A stretch of 43,010 nucleotides of DNA from Bacteroidales bacterium (GCA_028686425.1 JAQUBZ010000020.1:1-43010), one strand, 5' to 3'; shown: positions 9,025 to 17,288, counted from the stretch's first letter. Numbers and translations: made by a program. The notes: generated from the sequence alone by a model not told the origin.

Positions 9025-9032
9025 CAAATGTA
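9025..9032 (-). promoter_or_regulatory. -7 box of the DUF4143 ATPase gene
   Basis: TACATTTG on the minus strand, 20 bases upstream of ATG 9004. This decides the start against the GTG at 9025. Confidence 0.5.
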
Positions 9033-9327
9033 AAGATTTAGTTTGGTTTAAACAAGAAAATCGGTACTTTTGCTGTGTTTTAATCGGTACTTTTGTGGTA
9101 TTCTCAATCTCATTTTGCACCGCCCTGAAAATAGTGATTCTTCCGCAATTCAGTCGATAAGTGTTTTTGTCAACAATTTGATAAATAGCCTCTTGCAAGA
9201 AATCGTTAGTGCAAATCTGTACTAACGATTTTGCGTATGTGTCTGATGTTAAACGATATACAAAAAACACCTCACGTAGTGCAAACCGGCAACAAGCCAA
9301 TCCGGATTTGATTGTTGATTGGCAGTT
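9033..9327. other. Intergenic block with tandem promoter-like repeats and a hairpin
   Basis: No gene is supported here. It holds two copies of AATCGGTACTTTTG (9059-9072 and 9082-9095), each containing a rightward TACTTTTG box, and a perfect 10-bp inverted repeat AATCGTTAGT/ACTAACGATT (9201-9210 with 9221-9230). A leftward open frame of 94 codons crosses it, with no recognisable family. Confidence 0.6.
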
Positions 9328-9795
9328 TCAGATGTTCTCCATTTCTGCCAATATCTGGGCGGCGTGACTTGAAGTCTTGATCTCTTTTGGGCTGAAAACC
9401 TTTTCAATTATTCCTTCCCTATTGATAATAAAGGTCGTGCGAAGAGTTCCCATATATTTGCGACCATACGTGCTCTTTTCAGCCCACACCCCGAAATGAT
9501 CAACAAGAGTATGTTCCGTATCGGTTATCAGAGAAAACGGAAGCTCGTTTTTAGCAATGAATTTCTGATGAGAGGCTGCACTATCGACACTTACTCCGAC
9601 AACGGCAATTCCACGTCTGCGCAGCTCCTCGTAACCATCTCTGAATGAGCACGCTTCTGCCGTGCATCCAGAAGTTGAATCTTTCGGATAAAAATAGAGC
9701 ACAAGATACTGCCCTGCGAAATCGCTCAATTTGATCTGCTGACCATTCTGGTCATACCCCAATATTTCAGGAGCCTTTGTTCCAACCAGTTGCAT
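9328..9795 (-). CDS. bcp: Thiol peroxidase, BCP/PrxQ-type peroxiredoxin
   Basis: A 155-aa thioredoxin-fold peroxiredoxin that reduces hydroperoxides. The catalytic site is PKDSTSGCTAEAC: peroxidatic Cys44 and resolving Cys49 five residues later, the atypical two-Cys arrangement of the BCP class. A conserved Arg in LRTTFIINREG follows. Full length, cytosolic, single gene with its own promoter at 9838-9845. An oxidative-stress function is expected. Confidence 0.95.
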   Translation of the reverse strand: MQLVGTKAPEILGYDQNGQQIKLSDFAGQYLVLYFYPKDSTSGCTAEACSFRDGYEELRRRGIAVVGVSVDSAASHQKFIAKNELPFSLITDTEHTLVDHFGVWAEKSTYGRKYMGTLRTTFIINREGIIEKVFSPKEIKTSSHAAQILAEMENI

Positions 9796-9837
9796 AAATT
9801 AGAAAATTATTTTAACAATAAACTACTTCACGATAAA

Positions 9838-9845
9838 CAAAGTTA
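9838..9845 (-). promoter_or_regulatory. -7 box of bcp
   Basis: TAACTTTG on the minus strand, 42 bases upstream of the bcp ATG. Confidence 0.45.
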
Positions 9846-10145
9846 GTGAAAAATATTTACATTAATCACTTAAAAAATCATCCATACTAACCACGTATTT
9901 ATCAATGAGATTCCTATTTTTAATAGTAATTATTTACGAATCACACCTGCCCTTCTTCAAAGTATAAACTACCTGATATCAACATAAGGTTTTATCATGT
10001 AATCGGTCAATTAACTTTTTTTCAATACAATATGCAGAATATGCATCTTTATATAATGTCGAAAGATGATGTTTTAATTGTTGACTATGATCTCTTTTTA
10101 CAGGTTTGCGCCCTCACCGCAAACCTGCAAAAGAAGGTCGTAGGT
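9846..10145. other. AT-rich intergenic region ending in a hairpin
   Basis: No gene recognised. A perfect 10-bp inverted repeat CAGGTTTGCG/CGCAAACCTG (10101-10110 with 10118-10127) lies 18 bp past the FISUMP stop codon on that gene's downstream side. It lacks a T tract on either strand but may end or protect that transcript. Confidence 0.5.
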
Positions 10146-12182
10146 TCAATTAGAGCAGCGAACAGATTTTCCGTTAGCGCGGCAGTAACTGGCCAGCGGC
10201 AATACTTGTGTGGAGTTGAATTCGAGGCAGCCGCCGTTGGGACTGCCGTTGCTGTAAGGAGAGCTGTTCCAATATCGGCCGATGTTACCCGCGGAGAGCG
10301 GGAGGCCGGCAGCGAAAGTCAAATAGCCCGCAGCGGGGTACCATGTCGTACCTTTTGCAGCATCTGTCCCTTGCATATGAAAGTCATATCCATTTGAGAA
10401 ACTACCCTCTGCGTTTATACCGCCATTGTTGAAATTTGTCCAGGTATCTCTCTCCGCCACCTTATATCCCGGAGGACACGGATCGTAAATTGTTTTGCTT
10501 GGATAAATAGGTGAAGTCCCACTTTCTGTATATGGCCGTACAGTATTATAATTATACCCATAAGGGTTGCCCCACAGATAATGATTATTTACTGACGTCT
10601 TATCGGCAGACCCGTAATACCAGTCATAGCCTGTGATCCACAGCCCTGTCAAAAACAAGGTAGGATGGGCAATGGCATACGATATGGATGGAACTCCTTT
10701 GTCAACTTCAGCAGGACTCGGCATTGAGTATATATTCCCATTTTTATCATACAATGACTTTGCATGTGTTGATGTGATTCCATTTGGACCGATAAACGGA
10801 TCTTTACGTCCCCACTGATATAACAGTCCATAAGAAGCCAACTTTTCTTCATCATCAGATCCTTTTGTGGCTGTTGTAGCGCCAAGATTACGGTCAAGAA
10901 GGGTGAAGTATTTACTTCCTTTCTTATACACCTGATTGCCAGGCTGTTCTGTGCACCAGATATGCCAGCTCCAAATGATGTCGCCACTACAGTCATTACT
11001 TGCATAGACTGCTATAAGCGCATTGCCTCTGGCACTCGATGCAGTGAAATTGACTTTGCCATTTACGATACTCGGGGTTGAAACTGTAACGAGTCCATTC
11101 ACATCCTGCCATATCAGTTGAGCGGATTGTGGATCAATGGTCACATCTGTTGTATGGAATCTGGTTTGTGTCTGTGGCAGCCCGAGCAGTCCGGAAGTTC
11201 CGTTTCCGATAACAGTGGCGTCAAAACAGTAGTCGCCTGCTCCGGGTACGATATAGCAGTTGGCCGTGCCTGATGCACTAAGATTAAATACAGCTGGTGC
11301 ATAACTCAACTCTCTCATCGGAAGTATCTTATTACGATTGATAACGGCATTCGTACTCTTTGTCATTGTCCATCCGTTGACATCTTCAATGGTTACATAG
11401 AATGTGGTGGCGGTAGCTGGCACTACGACATAAAATGTCTTGGCTTCAGTCGTCAATTCGATGCCATCTCCAAGATTCAGAACCACCGAATTGGATGCAG
11501 CGTCAGACATGGTCAATGACGGCTCTCCGTCTCCGTAATTCATTGCAATCGTACCGGTACCGCTGAGTTTGTCATCAGGACTGCAAACGGTTATCTTCTT
11601 GATGGTCTTTGTTCATGATGCCACTTTGAGATGAAGTTTAAGCACTCCGCAAAGGTTCTTGAATGTGAGATTACCTGCTGCCGTCTTGTATGCAACTGCC
11701 GGATTCATTCCGTCATCGAAAGTTCCGGCCGTATATGTCTGGACGGCAGGAAGATTGAGTGTAATTATCTTGGTTGACATATCCATGCTTGTGCCAGCTT
11801 TATAAGGATACACGGCATAGACATCTGCAGGTACGGGATCAGGTGCAGTTCCCGTGAAACTGCCGGATGCTGAATTTCCTGCACCGACAAGAGTGAACTC
11901 GTTGTTCGTTGCATCATCTCCGAAAAATACGCTGATCTTATCTCCTTCACTCCAGAAAACAGAGCGGTCGGATTGCAGCGAGGTCTTTGTGACAGCATCC
12001 GCTGTCGTCTTGGTGGCCGCCGCCTGAGGCAACTCCATTGTTGCATCAAGAGTGATGACCTGCGAAGATGTCTCATTTTCAGGGATATATGGATTATCAT
12101 GTTTAGTGCAGGATGCAGCAGCTGAAATCAAAGCAACAGCAGTCAAAGCTGTTGAGAATACGTGTAATATATTGTATTTCAT
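10146..12182 (-). pseudogene. FISUMP-type surface lipoprotein gene interrupted by one in-frame TGA
   Basis: One continuous frame of 678 codons is broken only by TGA at 11615-11613 (codon 190). Before the stop: lipoprotein signal with lipobox Cys25 (ISAAASC) and a fimbrillin-like domain ending FKNLCGVLKLHLKVAS. After it the same frame continues TKTIKKITVCSPDDKLSGTG, the expected next strands, then the FISUMP domain (WSWHIWCT, LDRNLGA, YQWGRKDPF, YDPCPPGYKV). Family proteins are surface-anchored adhesin or pilus-tip-like lipoproteins. No frameshift is needed, so a point change of a sense codon such as GGA is the simplest cause. The downstream part has no obvious own start or signal peptide. Start ATG 12182 abuts the hexamer repeat. 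Confidence 0.8.
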
Positions 12183-12184
12183 AT

Positions 12185-12232
12185 CATTATCATTATCATT
12201 ATCATTATCATTATCATTATCATTATCATTAT
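12185..12232. repeat. Hexanucleotide tandem repeat (CATTAT) x8
   Basis: Eight perfect copies begin three bases upstream of the FISUMP start codon. Read leftward as ATAATG units, every copy carries an ATG in one frame. These lead through Met-Ile codons into a TGA that overlaps the real start (ATATGA). Copy number change would alter the leader but not the reading frame of the lipoprotein. Confidence 0.95.
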
Positions 12233-12258
12233 CTTTATATATTATATACTCCGTTATT

Positions 12259-12396
12259 TTAGTTCCAGACACCTTCAGTGTCCTGACCGAATTGCTCCGT
12301 GCCGACTGGCTGCGACTGTGCAAAGCCATTTTCAGAATTGAACTCCAATGCCTCAATTATTGGAGGCGTATAAAGATAATTTCCTTCTTTTTTCAT
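12259..12396 (-). CDS. Small 45-aa protein upstream of the FISUMP lipoprotein
   Basis: A 45-codon frame starts MKKEGNYLYTPPIIEALEF and ends GQDTEGVWN. The pattern 'Y..P.IE.LEF' followed by a polar tail with Gly and Trp resembles small uncharacterised Bacteroidales proteins that precede surface lipoprotein or fimbrial genes; this is recalled, not tested. It lies in the leader of the FISUMP gene, 76 bp before its ATG, and is probably co-transcribed. The clean start, Lys-Lys opening and acidic composition favour a real gene. Function unknown. Confidence 0.5.
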   Translation of the reverse strand: MKKEGNYLYTPPIIEALEFNSENGFAQSQPVGTEQFGQDTEGVWN

Positions 12397-12813
12397 AAAT
12401 GGGTATAAATTAATTAGTTAATATTTTCGTTTATTTATTGATAATCAATGTATTTATATTCAACAACCGGATATAATCGTTCAAGGTGGTTATTTTTTGT
12501 TAAGGTGTTTATGTCGGTTAATTTCTGTTGTACCCAGACTCTATGGTACGTTATAAAAAAGAAAAGTGGACATCATTTCTCCACGTAGGGCTTCGACTCC
12601 CAATGATACGGAAATGTGATTGAAGCCCCCACAAGTTATATATCGAAAGTATCGAATACAACTAATAAGCACCTCGCAACATTATTCCTGTATCATTTGT
12701 GATTGCCGAAGTTCACGTGGTAGGAATAAATAAAAATGCGCTTTTCTATATTTTGTCTTCGGGGAAAGGGGTCTTTTCTTTTGCTAAAAGGCATTTTCCC
12801 CACGATTAACCTG

Positions 12814-12821
12814 CAAATGTA
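12814..12821 (-). promoter_or_regulatory. -7 box facing the small gene and FISUMP lipoprotein
   Basis: TACATTTG on the minus strand; the only good box found upstream of 12396. Confidence 0.4.
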
Positions 12822-12874
12822 AACATTATTATTCAAATAAATGCTTTTTGGCAAAAGTATTTGATAATGAGAAG

Positions 12875-12917
12875 TATCGCCTGGCGGGGTTCATGTTTCT
12901 GATTCCACCAGGCGATA
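12875..12917 (-). terminator. Stem-loop after the VOC gene
   Basis: Thirteen-base-pair stem TATCGCCTGGCGG/CCACCAGGCGATA with one wobble, 24 bp past the VOC stop. The T tract is weak, so it may be a processed 3' end rather than a strong terminator. Confidence 0.5.
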
Positions 12918-12940
12918 GGTATTTTCAGGGATTATGTTCT

Positions 12941-13993
12941 TTATTTCAAAAATCTCAGGGCTTTTGTGATGAGTCTCGGGAGCGGTTTGACAGGGTCGCG
13001 GTGTGAGAGACTGATACTGATGCCGAGCTTCTTGATCAGAGGGAATTTGAAGGTCTCGACAAATTCGATTAATGTGCCGTCAGGGTCTTCTACGTATGTG
13101 AAATGGCCGTTTGCTTCACCCATATCGAAGTCAACGCCGCTATCGCACACGAAATCATATCCAAGGGCTTTTGCGTCAGTTCTGACAGCTTCCATCCCCT
13201 TGATGTCGAAACAAAGGTGGATGAAACCGGGATCGCCCCAGAGACGCCCCTCATATATTTTCAGAGGGACTCTGTCAAGAGCCTGAACCAGCTCAATATG
13301 AGAGGTTCCAAGGACTTCGCACAACGGACCTTGCAGAGGAGCCGATGACTCGAGAACAACCCTTCTGAAACTACCTTCAGATCCCGGAAGTCCTTTCCAG
13401 TCTTCAAACACACCCGTGACATCACTCTTGACAATATCATATCCAAGCAATTTGCCATAGTATCCGATGCTCTTGTCCATATCGCTCACGCCGAGGACCA
13501 CGCCATTGACACCGCCAGTGGACTTCTTCTCCTTCAGGAAGATATAGCTATCCTCCTCTATTTCAAACAGATTGTTCCACGGATCCCTGATATAGAAATG
13601 CTTCAGACCGCAACTTGAGACACCTACCGGAGTGACCATATCCACGCCCCTGCTCTTCAACATGGTATATGCACCATCCACATCACTGCTCTTCACCTTG
13701 CATACAGAAATACCGAGATCCCCGAGAAGGAATTCATTTTCAGGATAATTCAACTTACGTTCACGAGGCTCCCACACTTCAAATCCGCCACCGCCGGTCA
13801 GATTCAGCACTAAAATCGCATAACGTGGCTGAGGTTTTCCTCCGGTATATGGAAGCATTCGTTCTGCAACTCCCACATCTCCAAACACTTTGACATCAAA
13901 TCCCAAATTGTCCCTGTACCATTTCCATGATTGTTCGACATTTTCGACTCCGATTCCGACCTGTTGGATACCGCAGATAATCTTATTTTGCAT
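12941..13993 (-). CDS. Double VOC-domain (glyoxalase/dioxygenase fold) protein
   Basis: A 350-aa cytosolic protein with two vicinal-oxygen-chelate domains, about residues 8-128 and 160-315, each ending in the typical 'Y..DP.....E' strand (YIRDPWNNLFEIEE and YVEDPDGTLIEFVE). Metal ligands would be the His near the start and the terminal Glu of each half, but the first domain opens QQVGIGVEN without an obvious His, so activity of that half is uncertain. A basic tail of about 20 residues follows. It lies 98 bp after the SDR gene on the same strand and may belong to the FISUMP-SDR operon. Substrate unknown. Confidence 0.75.
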   Translation of the reverse strand: MQNKIICGIQQVGIGVENVEQSWKWYRDNLGFDVKVFGDVGVAERMLPYTGGKPQPRYAILVLNLTGGGGFEVWEPRERKLNYPENEFLLGDLGISVCKVKSSDVDGAYTMLKSRGVDMVTPVGVSSCGLKHFYIRDPWNNLFEIEEDSYIFLKEKKSTGGVNGVVLGVSDMDKSIGYYGKLLGYDIVKSDVTGVFEDWKGLPGSEGSFRRVVLESSAPLQGPLCEVLGTSHIELVQALDRVPLKIYEGRLWGDPGFIHLCFDIKGMEAVRTDAKALGYDFVCDSGVDFDMGEANGHFTYVEDPDGTLIEFVETFKFPLIKKLGISISLSHRDPVKPLPRLITKALRFLK

Positions 13994-14091
13994 AATGTAT
14001 AATTGTTAAGTAGGTAATATTTGTCATTTTATCCGGCATGGACACCACAGGCAGACACCTGCAATGTGCAGAGATGTAAACGTTCCTCATT

Positions 14092-14889
14092 TTAAGTAGC
14101 TGATACTTTTCTTGCAAGCTTATAGAAGATGCAAGGGGTGTATTTATAGAAATATGCCATCAGCAGCTCCTTGCCGCCGATAAGACGTTTGTGCTTCCCT
14201 TTTGCAATCGCCATGACAGCCTGCCTTGCACACTTGTCGACATCCATTCCGTTGGCTTGTCCGGCATCCATTTTGGCGTAAGCCTCACCGTTGGCAGTGA
14301 TTGCACTTTTGCTGATCTGAGTGTTGACACGACCCGGAATGATAAAAGTGACCTTGATATTACGGTTTTCAAGTTCGAGTGACTCGAAAAATCCGAAAAG
14401 TGCATGTTTGGAGGCGCAGTAGGCAGACCTTAAAGGAAATCCGAAAAGTCCTGAAATAGAGGTATTTACCGCTATATAAGTACATTGGGCTGAGATCAGC
14501 AGCTCTTTAAACCGCTTGGTTATATAGACTGACCCGAAGAAGTTGATATCCATCAGTTTACGGTCCACGCTGAAATCCGATTCAAGTGTGAGCGCCCTCT
14601 GTGACACTCCTGCGTTGAACACAAATATGTCGGGTCTGATGCCGTTATTGTTGATGAAATCGACGAGAGTATCGATGGAATCGGTATTTGAAAGGTCGAA
14701 TTCAAACGACCATGCTTTCACTCCGTAATCCTCGCAAGTCTGTCTCACTCTGTCAAGTGCCTTGATGTCAAGTCCTGAAATTATGACGTTTGTTCCTCTT
14801 TGGGCAAGCTGCTTTGCTATTGCCTCTCCTATGCCTGAGCCCGCTCCTGTTACAAGGGCGGTTTTCCCTTTGAAAAATCGATTATTCAT
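14092..14889 (-). CDS. Short-chain dehydrogenase/reductase (SDR)
   Basis: A 265-aa NAD(P)-dependent oxidoreductase. Cofactor motif TGAGSGIG is at 14-21, NAG at 92-94, catalytic Ser near 144 and YCASK (Tyr157, Lys161). The C-terminal part, with TFIIPGRVNT and a basic, aromatic tail YFYKYTPCIFYKLARK, resembles SDRs acting on membrane-associated or lipid substrates such as DltE/3-ketosphinganine-reductase-like enzymes. I chose ATG 14889 because it overlaps the stop of the upstream lipoprotein gene (TAATG), which indicates translational coupling. Coupling of an SDR to a surface lipoprotein is unusual. Confidence 0.85.
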   Translation of the reverse strand: MNNRFFKGKTALVTGAGSGIGEAIAKQLAQRGTNVIISGLDIKALDRVRQTCEDYGVKAWSFEFDLSNTDSIDTLVDFINNNGIRPDIFVFNAGVSQRALTLESDFSVDRKLMDINFFGSVYITKRFKELLISAQCTYIAVNTSISGLFGFPLRSAYCASKHALFGFFESLELENRNIKVTFIIPGRVNTQISKSAITANGEAYAKMDAGQANGMDVDKCARQAVMAIAKGKHKRLIGGKELLMAYFYKYTPCIFYKLARKVSAT

Positions 14890-16109
14890 TATTCGTTTGC
14901 TACACATCTGATATTGGCCGTTTCAGTCATTGCTGAAATTTCATATCCGCACCCTTCGGCATCAATGAAAAACTTGTATGCGGAGGTATTCTGATGAGAA
15001 TCGGAGGTCAGAAGATATGCTTTTCTACCTGCCATTCCCACTCGCAAATCGTTGTCGTTCGTAATAATATAACCTGAAGCAGGAATAAATGTCTTATTTT
15101 TATCGGCATTATAAATGTAGTAAGCTCCAAATTGCGATTGAATCTTATCTGCTCCCGAAATCATTGCAGGGTTGTCCACGATACCTTTGTAAACGGCAGA
15201 GTCGGGAACGCGCCATCCGGGAGGACATGGATCGTATATTGTTTTTCTGTAAGAATTACCTTCCCTGTATCCCCATGCCTCGGCGTTATTTTCTCCAAGA
15301 AGCCAATTTTGTTCATTGGTTATCAGGGTTGTAGGGTGTTTGACGGCGTAGTCCATATTAACAGAGGAGGCTTTGTCTTCATAGCGCCATACATCATCCG
15401 GAGCAGTTCTCATACGTTCATATACGGGGATTTCGTCTGTTCCGTAATTTTGAAGTGAACCAAGCGGAATAAACGGATCTTTTCGCCCGAATTGGTAATT
15501 CAACCCTTCAGATGCTAAAATATTCTCTTCGAGCAATCCTCCAGGCGTGTTGATGAAAGCTCCGAGATTGCGGTCCATCGATTTGGTCCCTTTCAAGTCA
15601 GGATGGCTGTAAATATGATATCCACCTTCGGCGTTGGGATCGTAATATGTGCACCAGATATGCCAGCTCCAAACTATAGGTTCGCTGCCGTCACTGTTCC
15701 ATGTTCCATTGCCGTTTTTATCCTCAAAAATGCCGATTATCACATTTCCTTCAAGTCCGGTTGTATTGAAAACTATATTTTTGGATCCTTTGTCATATCC
15801 GATATTATAAATCAGTTGCGCATCTGCAGGATACTGCCACAAAACGGATATTGTCGCATTGGCAGGAAGCGTTATGGAAACATCTTCAAGGCTGCCTGAA
15901 GCAGTCGGCATACCGTTGCCTTTGACATCGGCTCTGAAAGCATATTTCTGGCCTATATAACACGCTATATAGCTGTTGGCAGATTCTGGATCGCTCAACA
16001 CAGTTGCCGGTATTTCTACCGGATCAATCTTTTTGTGGTTACACGAATCAAGCGAGCAGACCAAGATGGCCGCTGCAATCGTGTAGAAAGAAATCTTCTT
16101 TAAATTCAT
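14889..16109 (-). CDS. FISUMP-domain lipoprotein
   Basis: A 406-aa surface lipoprotein. The signal peptide ends in a lipobox, LDSC (Cys22-23 region). The body matches the FISUMP domain in the 10146-12182 gene: VWSWHIWCT, KSMDRNLGA, LNYQFGRKDPF, YDPCPPGWRVP and a C-terminal IRCVANE. It lacks the long fimbrillin-like N-terminal part of that paralogue. Export by Lol and display on the outer membrane is expected. It is first in an operon with the SDR (stop and start overlap). Ligand and role unknown. Confidence 0.8.
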   Translation of the reverse strand: MNLKKISFYTIAAAILVCSLDSCNHKKIDPVEIPATVLSDPESANSYIACYIGQKYAFRADVKGNGMPTASGSLEDVSITLPANATISVLWQYPADAQLIYNIGYDKGSKNIVFNTTGLEGNVIIGIFEDKNGNGTWNSDGSEPIVWSWHIWCTYYDPNAEGGYHIYSHPDLKGTKSMDRNLGAFINTPGGLLEENILASEGLNYQFGRKDPFIPLGSLQNYGTDEIPVYERMRTAPDDVWRYEDKASSVNMDYAVKHPTTLITNEQNWLLGENNAEAWGYREGNSYRKTIYDPCPPGWRVPDSAVYKGIVDNPAMISGADKIQSQFGAYYIYNADKNKTFIPASGYIITNDNDLRVGMAGRKAYLLTSDSHQNTSAYKFFIDAEGCGYEISAMTETANIRCVANE

Positions 16110-16132
16110 ATTTATCGTTTAAAATGATTCTG

Positions 16133-16140
16133 CAAATGTA
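16133..16140 (-). promoter_or_regulatory. -7 box of the FISUMP-SDR operon
   Basis: TACATTTG on the minus strand, 23 bases before the ATG at 16109. Confidence 0.5.
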
Positions 16141-16201
16141 CGAAGCTGTTTTAATTTTCTGCAAATAATCTTTAAAACAGCATCTCTGTCTCAGAAACTC
16201 G

Positions 16202-17251
16202 TTATTCGAACGTCATCTGTGCAGAAGCCGTGCCATCCTGATATCGAATCCATGTTGTAAACGCTTCGCTCCCCTCTTTCAAAACAACTACACGACCTCC
16301 GCGAGGCCCCGGCACATGATAGTAGGCATCCGCTGCTCCTGAACACTGCCCCTGCCCGAGATAAATCCCATACCACTTGACAATAAAGTTGTTATCATGG
16401 TCATGTCCTGCAAATGTAGCACGGATGTCACCGCACTCCTTCATTGCTGCAAATAGTCCGGAATTGATCTGCGGACACCCGATACTCTCCATTCTATTGC
16501 CGTATAGGACACATTTATCGTTCAAGGCAGCCTCCTTGTATTCAGGAAACGCTATGTGAAAATAAGCCAGCGAGTAGAGAGGCTTCCCTCCGTTATTTTT
16601 GGTGAACATGCGGGAATTTTGTTTGTACCACTCTATCTGGTCGCTGTGAATCCAATCGTAGCCCGGCACATCGTCAATTTTGTTACGTTCGTGAGTGTCA
16701 AAGCAATAGATTACCGCTGCCGGGGCCGACGTAGCAGTTGAAGAGGTTGCAACTTTTCCGGAGGTCTGAGCTGTTGCTGTTGCTGCAGGGGCCTCCTTTG
16801 CCGTTGCTGCCGCCGCTATCGGAAGGACAAAATTTGAATATCCGCTGATATTTTCGGGAGTAAAGCCTATATTATACGGCTGCCTCTCCACAAAGGCCTG
16901 AATCTCAGCCCTCGACTTGTCAAATTCCGAGTCGTGGTTGCCCCATGTAACGGCATACGGAATGTGGCGCTGCTGTACTATTTTCAGTATGGTTTCAAGT
17001 CCTGAAAGTACAGGGGCTCCATACACAGTATCTCCTGTAAATATCACTAAATCAGGCTTTTCGTAATCAAGCACATTGGCAATAATATCTTTTGCAGGTT
17101 GAGATCCCGGTTCGGTCACTTTATAATGTACGTCTGAAAATTGAACGATTTTGAACTCTCCGTCGGTGTTGAACTTGAGAGTCGGAGTCTGAGCATGCAC
17201 GGATATGATGCATAATACCGACAGCAGGCAGATGGTAATAAATTGTCTCAT
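16202..17251 (-). CDS. Secreted calcineurin-like metallophosphoesterase
   Basis: A 349-aa exported protein with a cleavable signal peptide (about residues 1-20, ending HAQ). The two-metal phosphoesterase motifs are in order: FSDVHY (Asp40, His42), GD (73-74), WGNHD (104-107) and a C-terminal GHDHDNN. It resembles purple-acid-phosphatase-like or Icc-type enzymes that Bacteroidales secrete to the periplasm. Residues about 146-179 form an Ala/Thr/Ser-rich insertion, unlike the rest of the protein, between FVLPI and VIYCFD; it is probably an exposed loop. Single gene, divergent from the dehydrogenase. Confidence 0.88.
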   Translation of the reverse strand: MRQFITICLLSVLCIISVHAQTPTLKFNTDGEFKIVQFSDVHYKVTEPGSQPAKDIIANVLDYEKPDLVIFTGDTVYGAPVLSGLETILKIVQQRHIPYAVTWGNHDSEFDKSRAEIQAFVERQPYNIGFTPENISGYSNFVLPIAAAATAKEAPAATATAQTSGKVATSSTATSAPAAVIYCFDTHERNKIDDVPGYDWIHSDQIEWYKQNSRMFTKNNGGKPLYSLAYFHIAFPEYKEAALNDKCVLYGNRMESIGCPQINSGLFAAMKECGDIRATFAGHDHDNNFIVKWYGIYLGQGQCSGAADAYYHVPGPRGGRVVVLKEGSEAFTTWIRYQDGTASAQMTFE

Positions 17252-17280
17252 TTTGTATAATTTTGATAAGTCATATTATA

Positions 17281-17288
17281 CAAAAGTA
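17281..17288 (-). promoter_or_regulatory. -7 box of the metallophosphoesterase gene
   Basis: TACTTTTG on the minus strand, 29 bases before the ATG at 17251. Confidence 0.5.

Larger units (their letters stand above)
12397..12940. other. Long intergenic/leader region with inverted repeats
   Basis: No gene of useful length. On the minus strand a -7 box at 12814-12821 points toward the small gene at 12396, implying a leader of roughly 410 nt. Inside it are a hairpin GGGCTTC/GAAGCCC (12588-12594 with 12622-12628) and an imperfect inverted repeat pairing CCACGT...ATGATAC (12581-12609) with GTATCAT...ACGTGG (12690-12720). Confidence 0.55.

Noticed and set aside
7436-9032. The 60-bp repeats as direct-repeat ends of an integrated element carrying the DUF4143 gene
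   Set aside because: Both copies lie on the same side of the gene and no copy was found on its other side.
9016-9300. Leftward 94-codon frame upstream of the DUF4143 gene
   Set aside because: It overlaps promoter-like repeats and the hairpin, and shows no domain or homology I can name; described as intergenic instead.
11613-11615. Selenocysteine or genetic-code reassignment to explain the in-frame TGA
   Set aside because: Family proteins have no conserved Cys/Sec at this strand, and TGA is used as an ordinary stop, including by this same gene.
12052-12408. Rightward frame with a Ser-Leu repeat resembling a membrane or zipper segment
   Set aside because: It is the CATTAT hexamer read on the other strand, antisense to the lipoprotein and small gene.
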